From JAJFJD01 sp965228695 (GTDB taxonomy: Bacteria; Pseudomonadota; Alphaproteobacteria; UBA8366), in NCBI GenBank assembly GCA_965228695.1, contig CBDDIB010000001.1, positions 427,370 to 491,369 of the forward strand: a stretch of 64,000 nucleotides of DNA, in the 5' to 3' direction. This document shows positions 9,273 through 17,095 of this stretch, piece by piece. The notes under the pieces are model-generated. The model worked only from the letters and a program-made list of their open reading frames with translations, was not told where the DNA came from and did no database searches. Numbering within the stretch: position 1 is the stretch's first letter; every line of letters starts with the position of its first letter. The translations under genes were made by a program, and so were the position numbers.

Positions 9273-10334
9273 ATGCGTTTCGCTCGTCGTTCCGCCCTGC
9301 TGGGTTTCGCGGCGCTCTCGTTTGCCGCGTGCGGCATCGCCAACGCGGCAACAGCGGCCGAATATGAGGTTCGCGCCTTCGACGGCGGACCCGCCTGGTT
9401 CGTCTATGACGAGCCTGTCGATGTCGCCCTCCATGTCCTGAAACCCGACGACCCGAAATGCCATGAGGTCGGCGAGATCATCCTTCTCTTCGAAAATCGA
9501 GATCAACTGCGCAATGACGCCCTGATCGAAACCGCCGCGCTCACGGGCATGGCCCATTATGCCGAGCTCTGCCGCTCGCTCGGCGCCAATCCGTCGAACC
9601 AACGCAAGGTCACGGGGATCATTGCCGGCGACGGCACGCCCGATGCACGGGGCCGGATCATGGGCGACGCGCGCGTCCTCGACGCAATGGTCTCCTCGTT
9701 CACCGGCACGTATCAACTTCGGGTTCGCCGCAACACCGTCGCCGCCAGCGGCGCTGATGATGCAACCGCTGCCATCATCGCAGACCGGGATGAACGGCTG
9801 GCCGCGGCGCGGGCCGAACAGGAGGCGGCGGATCGAGCACGCGCAAACGAGCGAGCCGCGGAGATCGCCGAGATCCGCACCACCTATAACGCGGCGTTGG
9901 CGGAAAGCGTTGCCAAGGCGCACCCGGCAGGGCTGGTTGGGCGGGTAACCGGCGGTGATCGCGCTGCGCTGACCGGTGTCTGGTCCGCCAGTCGGGCTGA
10001 CTGCGCCAACGAGCGCGTGATCCTGTTCGAGCGCGACGGCGCCGGCACGATCGAATGGTGGCGCGCGTCAAACGAGGATGTTGGCTTCCTGCCATGGCGC
10101 ACCGGCCGATGGGAGCTGCGCGACGACACAGTGATCATGAGCTTCAACCACCGTGTCGAATATGACCGCTTCCGGCAAGACCTCCAGTCGGGCGCCATCA
10201 ATGAGACCGTCCAGTTCGACCTCAAAGACGTAGACGGGTCAGAGCTTAGGCTTGCGACCACCAGCGGCGGGTTTTCGCCCGAAGCGTTGTTCCTGGGCGG
10301 AGCGGAAAAGCTGTTCTTTAGATGCGGGAGTTGA
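9273..10334 (+). CDS. exported protein of unknown function
   Basis: The product is 353 aa with a clear N-terminal signal sequence (MRFARRSALLGFAALSF, cleavage around ANAATAA, residue 27). A Cys at residue 20 could suggest a lipoprotein, but the preceding residues (FAA) are a poor lipobox. Residues 175-200 are Ala/Glu/Arg-rich and likely a helix or coiled coil; residues 225-350 contain Trp/Asp-rich beta-type sequence (ALTGVWS, WRTGRWELRDD). No known domain is recognised. It is transcribed divergently from traG across a 288-nt gap and stands alone on the plus strand in ICE cargo, so no functional inference is made. Confidence 0.7.
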   Translation: MRFARRSALLGFAALSFAACGIANAATAAEYEVRAFDGGPAWFVYDEPVDVALHVLKPDDPKCHEVGEIILLFENRDQLRNDALIETAALTGMAHYAELCRSLGANPSNQRKVTGIIAGDGTPDARGRIMGDARVLDAMVSSFTGTYQLRVRRNTVAASGADDATAAIIADRDERLAAARAEQEAADRARANERAAEIAEIRTTYNAALAESVAKAHPAGLVGRVTGGDRAALTGVWSASRADCANERVILFERDGAGTIEWWRASNEDVGFLPWRTGRWELRDDTVIMSFNHRVEYDRFRQDLQSGAINETVQFDLKDVDGSELRLATTSGGFSPEALFLGGAEKLFFRCGS

Positions 10335-10504
10335 TCATCGTACATTGTGGTTCAGTCCGAAGAAGGTGGTCACTGATCAATCTGTGATATAACGATTTGA
10401 CGCGATACATCAGCGCGCCAATGGCCCTTTGTGTCCGTCTGCCAGGCAGTGTTCGTGTGAATGATCCGCCAGGGTCTCGCCGACAGGAATCCTGTTTGTC
10501 GAGA

Positions 10505-10885
10505 CTAATGAGGCGTCGAGAACTTCCCCCAAGCCGCCTCGGTAGTCCAACAGATAATCTTGCCGCCAAACAGGATGGCAGCCCCTAATATCCACCAGGC
10601 GTAGGGGCCAAGGGAGACCAGGCCGTAGCCTTGCAGCACGACAGGGATGATCAGAGCCAGATAGAACGGCCCTGTGAAGCGACAATGCGTGCGCCCGCAG
10701 CGTCGGGCGTTCATGAGGCAGGCCGTGCCCATCCACAGCAGGGCGGCCGACCAGATCATAGTGCGGGCCGGTGCGTCCACGAGAGAACCGGCGATAATGG
10801 CAAGCGACGGCACCCCCCAGGCGAGAGCATAAGCGCGAAAATTGCCAGCCCAGTCTTTCGCCGCAGGTTCGGACGCATTGGGCAT
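10505..10885 (-). CDS. small membrane protein with a CGRTHC motif, last gene of the mer operon
   Basis: The product is 126 aa from the Met at 10885; seven more open codons upstream run into merA. It has about three to four membrane segments (residues 23-40, 45-60, 75-95, 100-115). A conserved-looking loop, NARRCGRTHCRFTGPFY, carries two cysteines and a histidine at a membrane border and could bind a soft metal. It overlaps the merA stop region by no bases and sits 5 nt beyond it, in the same direction, so it is probably co-transcribed with the mercury genes. Similar small membrane proteins occur next to merA in other bacteria, but I know no assigned function. Confidence 0.7.
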   Translation of the reverse strand: MPNASEPAAKDWAGNFRAYALAWGVPSLAIIAGSLVDAPARTMIWSAALLWMGTACLMNARRCGRTHCRFTGPFYLALIIPVVLQGYGLVSLGPYAWWILGAAILFGGKIICWTTEAAWGKFSTPH

Positions 10886-10890
10886 CGCGG

Positions 10891-12321
10891 TTACCCGGCA
10901 CAGCAAGAAAGTTTGGATACATCCATATCGAAGGTCTGGGCGGCAAGCTTCAAGCCTTCGACCGTGGTAAGGTACGGAAAGATCATGTCTCCGAGTTCGG
11001 CGTAGGTCATGCCCTGTTTGATCGCAATCGCAGCGGTCTGAATGCTGTCGGCGCCCTCGGGCGCCAGGATATGGGCACCGATCAGTTTTTTGGTCGCGCT
11101 GTCGGCGACCAGTTTGATCAGTCCGCGCGTGTCGCGCGCCGCGAGCGCGCGCGGGACGTTGTCCAGGGACAGAACCGAGGTCTTCGCGTCGATTCCCTGC
11201 GCCCTGGCCGCCGCCTCGGTGAGGCCGACGCTCGCCACCTGCGGGTCGGTAAAGACGATCGCCGGCATCGTCAGATTGTCGTAGCTTCGACCATCACCGT
11301 TCATGGCGTTGAACGCCGCGATCTTCGCGCCGTGGGCGGCCATATAGACGAACTGGTCGCGCCCGGTGACATCGCCGGCGGCATAGACGCCGGCCTTGCT
11401 CGTGCGCATCCGGTCATCGACCCCGATTCCGCCGTTTGGCAACAACACCACACCGGCCGCTTCCAGGCCCAAGCCTTCGGTGTTGGCCTTGCGGCCGGCG
11501 CTCAGCAGAACGCGTTGCGCCTCAAGGGTTTCGGCGGAGCCGTCCAGGGTCGCCGTCAGGGCAACGCCGTCGTCGTCCGTGCAGATGCTCTCATACGCAT
11601 CGACGCGCCGCACGGCGATGCCTTCATCTTCGAAATAGCGCGCAAGCGCCTCGCTGATCTCGGGCTCGCCTTCCGGCAGAAGCCGGCTGCGGAACAGGAT
11701 CGTCACCTTGACGCCGATACGGGCAAACATCTGCGCCAGCTCGCAGCCGATGTAACCCCCGCCGATCACGAGCATGGAGTCGGGCAGGCTCTTCATCTCA
11801 AAAGCGGAGGTGCTTGTGAGGTAGGGCACATCATTAATGCCTGGGATGGGCGGCACATGTTCGTGCGACCCGGTCGCGATGATAACCTTGCCGGCATCGA
11901 CGGACTTGCCGTTCACGATGACGCCGCCATTGCCAAAACGGGCTTTTCCTTCTAGGTAGGCGACGCCGTTGTAAGCTGGGAGTAAGTCGATGTATTTTGC
12001 CTGGCGGAGGGATGCCACCAGTTCATCCTTCTGTGCCCGCAGGGCACTCCAGTCCTTGACCTGGCCCACTGCTTCGACCCCGGCAAACCGGCGAGCGCTA
12101 TTGGCATGGTGAACAGCCTCGGCGGCGCGGATCAGCGCCTTCGATGGCACGCAGCCCACATTGACGCAAGTCCCGCCAATGGTGCCGTGACCGATCAGAG
12201 CAACCTGCGCGCCCTGATCGGCGGCCGTGATCGCGGCGGAGAAGCCCGCCGAGCCCGCGCCGATGACGGCGAGATCATAACGGCCATTGCGTCGGGGCGG
12301 TGCGCAGCACGTATCGCTCAT
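10891..12321 (-). CDS. merA: MerA, mercuric reductase without N-terminal HMA domain
   Basis: The product is 476 aa from the ATG at 12321 (MSDTCCAPP); the frame is open further upstream but that part lies across the preceding gene. FAD-binding GAGSAG is at residues 21-26, the redox-active pair is GGTCVNVGC at 49-57 (Cys52/Cys57), a second Rossmann motif is VIGGGYIGCE near 190, and the C-terminus ends in vicinal Cys473-Cys474, the Hg(II) delivery pair. FPYLTTVEGLKLA contains the family's active-site Tyr. It reduces Hg(II) to Hg(0) with NADPH in the cytoplasm. There is no NmerA domain, but a CC pair sits at residues 5-6. It overlaps the upstream membrane gene by 4 nt. Confidence 0.96.
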   Translation of the reverse strand: MSDTCCAPPRRNGRYDLAVIGAGSAGFSAAITAADQGAQVALIGHGTIGGTCVNVGCVPSKALIRAAEAVHHANSARRFAGVEAVGQVKDWSALRAQKDELVASLRQAKYIDLLPAYNGVAYLEGKARFGNGGVIVNGKSVDAGKVIIATGSHEHVPPIPGINDVPYLTSTSAFEMKSLPDSMLVIGGGYIGCELAQMFARIGVKVTILFRSRLLPEGEPEISEALARYFEDEGIAVRRVDAYESICTDDDGVALTATLDGSAETLEAQRVLLSAGRKANTEGLGLEAAGVVLLPNGGIGVDDRMRTSKAGVYAAGDVTGRDQFVYMAAHGAKIAAFNAMNGDGRSYDNLTMPAIVFTDPQVASVGLTEAAARAQGIDAKTSVLSLDNVPRALAARDTRGLIKLVADSATKKLIGAHILAPEGADSIQTAAIAIKQGMTYAELGDMIFPYLTTVEGLKLAAQTFDMDVSKLSCCAG

Positions 12322-12716
12322 GAGCTTGTTTCCTTCGTATCGACCAGTTGGCTCCTTTGCCGCCGCACGCAGGCGCGCAGATAGTAGGCGTACGCCGCCA
12401 CGGTGAGGGCGGCCGCGATGGAGATGCGCAATGCGTATTGGAACTCGAGCCAGAAAAGGAGCGCGGAAAGTGCGATGACGGCCGCCAAAATCAGTGCCGT
12501 TGGCGACGGCCCCTTGCGGCCGGAGCGCAGATAGAGCGCGTAGGCGACCAGCCCCATGGAGGCGAACAGGATCGGGAACAAGCCGTAGTCCAGCCAGCCG
12601 ACGACCGCCGACAGTCCCACAAATCCAACGAGAACGACCAGGGCGGGCGTGAAGCAACAGATGGCAGCGATGGCCGCCCCGATGAAGCCCGTGCGAAGCA
12701 GCTTTTTGTCGTTCAT
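12318..12716 (-). CDS. MerF-like mercury importer, extended
   Basis: The product is 132 aa with four predicted membrane segments (about 10-30, 38-60, 70-90, 95-115). The first bears GFIGAAIAAICCFTPALVVL, closely resembling the vicinal-Cys first helix of MerF/MerT Hg(II) transporters. MerF proteins are usually about 80 aa; this one carries an additional two-helix half ending LRACVRRQR, with one more cysteine on the cytosolic side. It is placed directly before merA with a 4-nt overlap, so it likely hands Hg(II) to the reductase. Assignment to MerF is by motif and context. Confidence 0.75.
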   Translation of the reverse strand: MNDKKLLRTGFIGAAIAAICCFTPALVVLVGFVGLSAVVGWLDYGLFPILFASMGLVAYALYLRSGRKGPSPTALILAAVIALSALLFWLEFQYALRISIAAALTVAAYAYYLRACVRRQRSQLVDTKETSS

Positions 12717-12952
12717 TGGCGCATCTCTTCCACCGGCCTCGCCGGGGCGCCTTTGCGCCTACGAACAGCTGCAAGAACGCCAATTCCCGCGACAAGGACG
12801 AGGCCAACCGTCACCGTCGCATCGAAGCCGCCAAACCACGCCGCGATGCCCGTGAAAATCGAGGCGATGACCGCCGGGCCGAGAATGCACAGCGCGCACA
12901 GAGGCGCGACGGCGGTAGCCGTGACAACGCCGGCTAGCAGCTTTTCACCCAT
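12713..12952 (-). CDS. small two-helix membrane protein with CxxC, mer operon
   Basis: The product is 79 aa with two membrane segments (about 5-32 and 40-60). The first carries PLCALCILGPAV, a CxxC in the membrane, positioned like the Cys pair of MerT/MerF helix 1 but separated by two residues. The second half ends in a basic tail (RRRKGAP). It follows merP by 6 nt and overlaps the MerF-like gene by 4 nt. I infer a third mercury-uptake membrane protein, since merT and a MerF-like gene flank it; MerC or MerE assignment is not supported by sequence I can see. Confidence 0.65.
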   Translation of the reverse strand: MGEKLLAGVVTATAVAPLCALCILGPAVIASIFTGIAAWFGGFDATVTVGLVLVAGIGVLAAVRRRKGAPARPVEEMRQ

Positions 12953-12958
12953 GGCCGT

Positions 12959-13243
12959 CTACTCCTTCACGGCGGACGGAAAGCCCATGTCGCCGGTCGC
13001 GACGGTGAGTGCCGCCACTTCGGTCTTGCTGTCGTCAAAGGAGACGACGGCGGTTTTCTCCGCGAATGAAACCTCGACGTCGGTCACGCCATCAACGGCT
13101 GTTAGGGATTGCTTGACGATGTAAGGACACGACGCGCAGGTCATCCCGCTGACCTCAAGGGTTACGGTCTGCTCTCCGGCAAATACCGGCGTAACGGCCA
13201 GGACGCCGCCGGCGACAATGGCCGCCTTTAGAGTGGTCTTCAT
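12959..13243 (-). CDS. merP: MerP, periplasmic mercury-binding protein
   Basis: The product is 94 aa from MKTTLKAAIV; seven additional in-frame codons lie upstream but precede the signal peptide (cleavage after PVFAG, about residue 22). The mature 72 residues form one HMA domain with GMTCASCP, the two-cysteine Hg(II)-binding loop, followed by AVDGVTDVEVSF and DMGFPS, standard HMA elements. It scavenges Hg(II) in the periplasm and passes it to MerT, encoded just upstream (27 nt gap). Confidence 0.93.
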   Translation of the reverse strand: MKTTLKAAIVAGGVLAVTPVFAGEQTVTLEVSGMTCASCPYIVKQSLTAVDGVTDVEVSFAEKTAVVSFDDSKTEVAALTVATGDMGFPSAVKE

Positions 13244-13270
13244 GCTGACGGTTCTCCTCTTCATGAGTCT

Positions 13271-13669
13271 CTAAATGCCGAGCAAAGTTGGGGCGACGTA
13301 TGGAAAGGCGATCGCCGCCGCGACCAGCGCCGTGGCGAGCCACAGGGCCAGCTTCACGGTCCGGCTGGGCAGTGGCCGGGCGCAGGCCGCCCCATCGGCA
13401 CAGATCGCTTTGGGCTTGCGATAGACGAGCCAGTAGCCGTAACCGAGAAAGCCGAGCGTGATGGCTACAAAGATCGGCTGATAGGGCGCAAGCGCCGTGA
13501 GGTTGCCAATCCATGCGCCGCCGGCCCCAAGGCTGAACAGCACGAGTGGCAGGATGCAGCAGGAGGAGGCGGCGATCGCGCCCAGAACGCCGCCGGCGGC
13601 AGCCCAGGTCTTACGGCCTTCATCGCCGGGCGCACTGCTAAATCCTGCATGCTCATCGGCTTGAACCAC
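13271..13669 (-). CDS. merT: MerT, mercuric ion transporter
   Basis: The product is 132 aa with three membrane segments. The first has IAASSCCILPLVLFSLG, the vicinal-Cys motif of MerT; a second pair (ICADGAAC, about residues 90-97) lies in the cytoplasmic loop between helices 2 and 3, matching the second Hg(II) relay site of MerT. It is the first gene of the minus-strand mer operon, preceded by a MerR-type promoter with a 19-bp spacer at 13700-13730. Confidence 0.94.
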   Translation of the reverse strand: MVQADEHAGFSSAPGDEGRKTWAAAGGVLGAIAASSCCILPLVLFSLGAGGAWIGNLTALAPYQPIFVAITLGFLGYGYWLVYRKPKAICADGAACARPLPSRTVKLALWLATALVAAAIAFPYVAPTLLGI

Positions 13670-13699
13670 GAAATTTGCTCCATCGCTTCACGACATGCT

Positions 13700-13730
13700 A
13701 ACTTAGGGTCTGTAGTAACTACAGGTTCAA
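13700..13730 (-). promoter_or_regulatory. MerR-controlled promoter/operator of the mer operon
   Basis: Reading the minus strand, TTGAAC (-35, 13725-13730) and TAAGTT (-10, 13700-13705) are separated by 19 bp, the overlong spacer that MerR-family activators correct by twisting DNA. The spacer contains a perfect palindrome CTGTAGT-A-ACTACAG (13710-13724). It lies between merT (minus) and merR (plus), as in known mer operons. The half-site differs from the classical mer box CCGTAC. Confidence 0.85.
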
Positions 13731-13745
13731 GAGGTTTTTTACGGG

Positions 13746-14168
13746 ATGGCGTTTACGGCGGTGCGAGGTCCGATTAAGCGCGGCGAACTGGCCAGGCGCT
13801 CGGGCTGTAACATCGAGACGATCCGCTATTACGAGAAAATTGGGCTGCTGAACGTCCTCGACCGCTCCGGAGGTGGATACAGGCTCTACAAGATCGAAGA
13901 TCAGCGCCGTCTACGCTTCATCCTGCGCGGCCGTGAGCTTGGTTTCTCGATCGAAGAACTCCGCAGCCTGCTCAGCCTAGTGGATTCCAGCGACTACACC
14001 TGCGGCGAGGTGCTGACGCTCACGCGCGGTCATCTCGCAGGCATCCGGAAGAAAATTACCGATCTTCGCCGCTTGGAGCGGACACTGGCTGAGATTTCCT
14101 CGCAGTGCGAAGGCGGGGCCGTGCCCGATTGCCCTATCATCGACGCGTTGTTCGAGCCGCGCTCATAG
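13746..14168 (+). CDS. merR: MerR, mercury-responsive transcriptional regulator
   Basis: The product is 140 aa. Residues 10-50 form the winged HTH (KRGELARRSGCNIETIRYYE, GGGYRLY). A long dimerisation helix follows. Three cysteines lie where MerR binds Hg(II): YTCGEV (about 83), SSQCEGG (about 118) and VPDCPII (about 127). The gene is divergent from merT with the operator between them, the standard arrangement. Length is typical (about 135-145 aa). Confidence 0.93.
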   Translation: MAFTAVRGPIKRGELARRSGCNIETIRYYEKIGLLNVLDRSGGGYRLYKIEDQRRLRFILRGRELGFSIEELRSLLSLVDSSDYTCGEVLTLTRGHLAGIRKKITDLRRLERTLAEISSQCEGGAVPDCPIIDALFEPRS

Positions 14169-14215
14169 AATGCCGCGGTCCTCTTCTCCCCGCGGGAACG
14201 AATGGTGGAACCATA

Positions 14216-14788
14216 TCACTCCGCGTGTTTGACGTTGTCGAGAAACCGAAGATAGGGCTCAGGCAGGCCGTGCGCCCGGGCACCGTCTCGCAACAGGGTG
14301 ATGTACCGCAGGGACGGATGACCGTCGGTCTCCTTACCCTCCGCGACATAGGTGACGACACGTAACGCGTTGCCGTCGATGTCCTCGGCGTCGAGCCACA
14401 GGTGCCGGTAGCGTCTCCCTGGCACGCCTTCGGTCGAGTCGAGATGCAACAGGTCGGCGCGCGTGATCTTGTACAGCACGCCCCACACCTCCGATTTCGC
14501 GTCGCGCGAAATATTGGCCGGCGCCGCCTTGCCCCGGGGCCGTCCTTCCAGATTAAAGCGCAGGCGATAACCCTTGACGCGGCCGGCCCGCCATTCGAGG
14601 GGTCGCATCTTGCGCCGGTCGCGGAAGGCGCTGTCGTGCATGTTGGCGCCGAAGGCAAAGTACCAGACCTCTTCGTCGGGCCGACCCGCCAGATGGATGC
14701 CGTACAAACGGTAGTAAAGCCTGGCGACCGTCCACGATCGATTCACTACAGTGCGCAGCCTGCGGATCGCGGGGCAGAGCGTAATCAT
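14216..14788 (-). CDS. gamma-glutamylcyclotransferase-like protein
   Basis: The product is 190 aa from the ATG at 14788, which overlaps the MFS gene stop by 4 nt; the frame is open further upstream only as a shadow of that gene. The motif WYFAFGANMHDSAF (near residues 39-52) matches the YGSN substrate loop of GGCT-like folds, and DSTEGVPGRRY (about 120-130) supplies the catalytic Glu. Such enzymes cyclise gamma-glutamyl groups, often degrading glutathione. Being the last gene of a MerR-led operon with metal-binding proteins, a role in processing glutathione-metal conjugates is conceivable but is inference only. Confidence 0.8.
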   Translation of the reverse strand: MITLCPAIRRLRTVVNRSWTVARLYYRLYGIHLAGRPDEEVWYFAFGANMHDSAFRDRRKMRPLEWRAGRVKGYRLRFNLEGRPRGKAAPANISRDAKSEVWGVLYKITRADLLHLDSTEGVPGRRYRHLWLDAEDIDGNALRVVTYVAEGKETDGHPSLRYITLLRDGARAHGLPEPYLRFLDNVKHAE

Positions 14789-16053
14789 CCTCGCGCACCT
14801 GCGGCGCTCAGCCCCCGTAGGCGCCGAACCGTGAGGTATTGAAGGACGGCGGCCCCAAGGCTCACGACAAAGACTCCCGACAGGGTTACGGATTCGGCGA
14901 TTGTCGCGCCGGCAAGCGGCAATAGAGCGGCCGGCGCCACCAGGGCATTGAAATAGCCGCTGTAAGCAGGTCTCCGCTCGTCGGGCGAGATTTCCATGAG
15001 GTAACCGAGCATGGCGATGGTGATCCCGTTGCCGAGAGCCCCGAGGAATAGGAAGATCACTGCGAATCCAATCAGTGTCGGCGCCGTTCCGGAAGCGGCG
15101 ACCCAAGTCCACCCCAGGGTCAGTAACGGCGGCACGGTGCGAAGGATCACGACTCCTTCCAAGAGGCTTCGCTTTCCATGGTGGTCTCCCCACCAGCCCC
15201 AGAGGGCATTGGACAGGAGGGCCCCGGCCGTTTGGGCACCGAGCAGAAGCGCAACGTCGGCCGTAGCAATGTGCAGCACCTTCGCCTGAAGAATATAGAA
15301 CGGCAGGGCCATCATCACGGCACCGCCCAGCCACTGCGAATAGACGAAAAGACGGAAGCGCTCGTCGACTCGGAAGACTTCCACGCCTTGGCGGAGGAAA
15401 TCGGCGAACCCGTTCGGCTTGTTCAGCGTGGATGGGGAAGCCGGTTCGCCCGCCGAGACGAACGAGACCGACGACGCGAAAAGCAGCAGCGCCCCGAGGA
15501 AAAAGATAACCGCATAACCCCCGGGAAAAGACAGGCTGCCGAGCACCTGGTGGGCGACCGCCGCGACGGCCAGGGCCAAAATGCCTCCCCCGAAGAACCG
15601 AACGGCGAGCAGGCGGCTGCGTCGCGCCGAGGTAACGGACCGCGCGACGATGTCATTGTAAGGGACGGCGACAATGCCGCTGATGAAAGCGTAGGCAGTC
15701 CACAGACCGAAGAAGAGAGCTACTACGAGAGCCGAGGGCAGTGCACCGGCGAAAGCCAGCAATCCGGCGAGTGCCATTAGACAGGTGGCGCGGCCGAAGG
15801 CGCCAAGCATGTAGAACGGCATTCGCCGCTCGCGGCGTTGGGCGAAGTATGCGACGAAGAGCTGGGGAAACAGCCAACCGTAGCGCAGAATAGCGGCGGC
15901 CGCCCCGACCGCGAACACGCTCCCGGTCAGCCCGTGAACAAGCGCGGCGACGATCGTGCTCGAGTCCACCGCCGCCGCGCCACCCTGGAAGAAGATCCCG
16001 GCGGCGGAAATGCGCCAGAAGCGGCCTCTTGGATCACGCGTCGCCGGGCGCAT
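14785..16053 (-). CDS. MFS transporter
   Basis: The product is 422 aa with about 12 hydrophobic segments. Features of the family include a basic inter-helix loop 2-3 (YFAQRRERRMPFYMLG) and the central cytoplasmic loop near residues 200-230. A second-half motif WGWWGDHHGKRSLL corresponds to the loop 8-9 copy of the MFS signature. Substrate cannot be told; the sequence looks like VC_1540/DUF-type MFS proteins rather than a drug pump. It overlaps its neighbours on both sides (20 nt with the flippase-like gene, 4 nt with the GGCT gene), so it belongs to the MerR-led operon. Confidence 0.8.
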   Translation of the reverse strand: MRPATRDPRGRFWRISAAGIFFQGGAAAVDSSTIVAALVHGLTGSVFAVGAAAAILRYGWLFPQLFVAYFAQRRERRMPFYMLGAFGRATCLMALAGLLAFAGALPSALVVALFFGLWTAYAFISGIVAVPYNDIVARSVTSARRSRLLAVRFFGGGILALAVAAVAHQVLGSLSFPGGYAVIFFLGALLLFASSVSFVSAGEPASPSTLNKPNGFADFLRQGVEVFRVDERFRLFVYSQWLGGAVMMALPFYILQAKVLHIATADVALLLGAQTAGALLSNALWGWWGDHHGKRSLLEGVVILRTVPPLLTLGWTWVAASGTAPTLIGFAVIFLFLGALGNGITIAMLGYLMEISPDERRPAYSGYFNALVAPAALLPLAGATIAESVTLSGVFVVSLGAAVLQYLTVRRLRGLSAAGARG

Positions 16054-17095
16054 TGGGCCTGCCCCCCTTCAAATCGGCGAGAGCGATGCCACTGCGCCAA
16101 AGCGCGATTGCGCCCGTCGCCGCGACGGTCAGCAAGCTCGATATCTGAACGAGCAGCACCATCGCCAAGGCCGGTTCGTCAGGTACGCCGAGCAGGTCGA
16201 GCGCGAAAACCGCACCGACGAAAAAACCGCCGGGAATCCGCGCGAGCCGGCTAAGAATGATAAGGAAGCCGAGAAAAACCACCAGGAATATGTAATCGAC
16301 CGGCGGAAGCGTTACCCCGAAGGCCAGTCCAGCCCAAAGGAAATGCGTGATGGCGATCAGCTTGATGACGATGCTGGCGATTACGATGGCGACGCCGCGC
16401 CAGGTTTCTCGCGGCCAGACGATGCCCTCGGCGAAGGAGGTCAAGCCGCTCTCCACGGGCACGGCAAAGCGCTCGGGCAGTCGCCTGGCCAGCCGGGTCA
16501 TCAAAGCACCCGGGCGCGCGATGCCACGCTTGTAGCGCGCGAGCGCGAAGAGGAGCAGCGTAAACAAGGTGAAGCTCCCAATGCCGCCGGCGACAAGGCC
16601 AAGCCGGACGGTTCCGTCAGGATCGGGAAAAACCGCAAACGCCAAGGCGAGCGCGACGAAACCCGTGAAGACCAGGCCGTCAACCAACCGGTCGATTGCT
16701 ACCGTCGCCAGCACCGCGCTCATCTTCAGGTTTTCGAGACGGGCAACCAGCCAGGATCGAACAAGCGGGCTCAGCCCCAAGGGAACAAGGATGTTGGCGA
16801 GGTAACCGGCCATGATCGCGCCGAACAGACGAAGCGTGCCGATGGGCCGGATCGCGAACAGAAGCTGGCGCCACTTCCAGGCGCGTACGAATTGCTCAGC
16901 GACGACCGCGAGCGGAGTTATCAGCACGAACGCGATGTCGGCCCGGCCGGCCACGTCTATCAGCCGGCCGTAGTCCACTCGTGCCAACACCCAGCCAAGC
17001 GCCAGAAGACCAAGGAGCGTTCCACCGGCCGACCACCGGTATCGTCGGTAGTGACGCCCGAGCGTCACGCTCACTCGTTCGTCCTGGCGTGCCAT
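16034..17095 (-). CDS. flippase-like (lysylphosphatidylglycerol synthase TM / UPF0104) membrane protein
   Basis: The product is 353 aa with about eight membrane segments. RAWKWRQLLFAI (about 71-82) and the following GYLANILVPLGLSPLVRSWLV match the conserved region of the AglD/YbhN-like 'flippase-like domain' family (LPG_synthase_TM), including the Arg-rich turn and IDRLVDG motif around 138-144. Family members translocate or modify lipids or remain uncharacterised. The gene overlaps the NHL gene by 25 nt and the MFS gene by 20 nt. Confidence 0.8.
   Translation of the reverse strand: MARQDERVSVTLGRHYRRYRWSAGGTLLGLLALGWVLARVDYGRLIDVAGRADIAFVLITPLAVVAEQFVRAWKWRQLLFAIRPIGTLRLFGAIMAGYLANILVPLGLSPLVRSWLVARLENLKMSAVLATVAIDRLVDGLVFTGFVALALAFAVFPDPDGTVRLGLVAGGIGSFTLFTLLLFALARYKRGIARPGALMTRLARRLPERFAVPVESGLTSFAEGIVWPRETWRGVAIVIASIVIKLIAITHFLWAGLAFGVTLPPVDYIFLVVFLGFLIILSRLARIPGGFFVGAVFALDLLGVPDEPALAMVLLVQISSLLTVAATGAIALWRSGIALADLKGGRPNAPGDA

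Noticed and set aside
9273..9332. Lipoprotein signal for the exported protein at 9273-10334
   Set aside because: The residues before Cys20 (FAA) do not fit the lipobox, and a signal peptidase I site follows a few residues later.
10891..12807. MerA with a 162-residue N-terminal extension
   Set aside because: The extension is the shadow of the MerF-like gene in another frame and has no HMA motif; the ATG at 12321 overlaps the upstream stop by 4 nt and starts family-like sequence.
14216..15334. 372-aa form of the GGCT-like protein
   Set aside because: The N-terminal 182 codons run across the MFS gene and are Arg-rich shadow sequence; the ATG at 14788 is coupled to the MFS stop.
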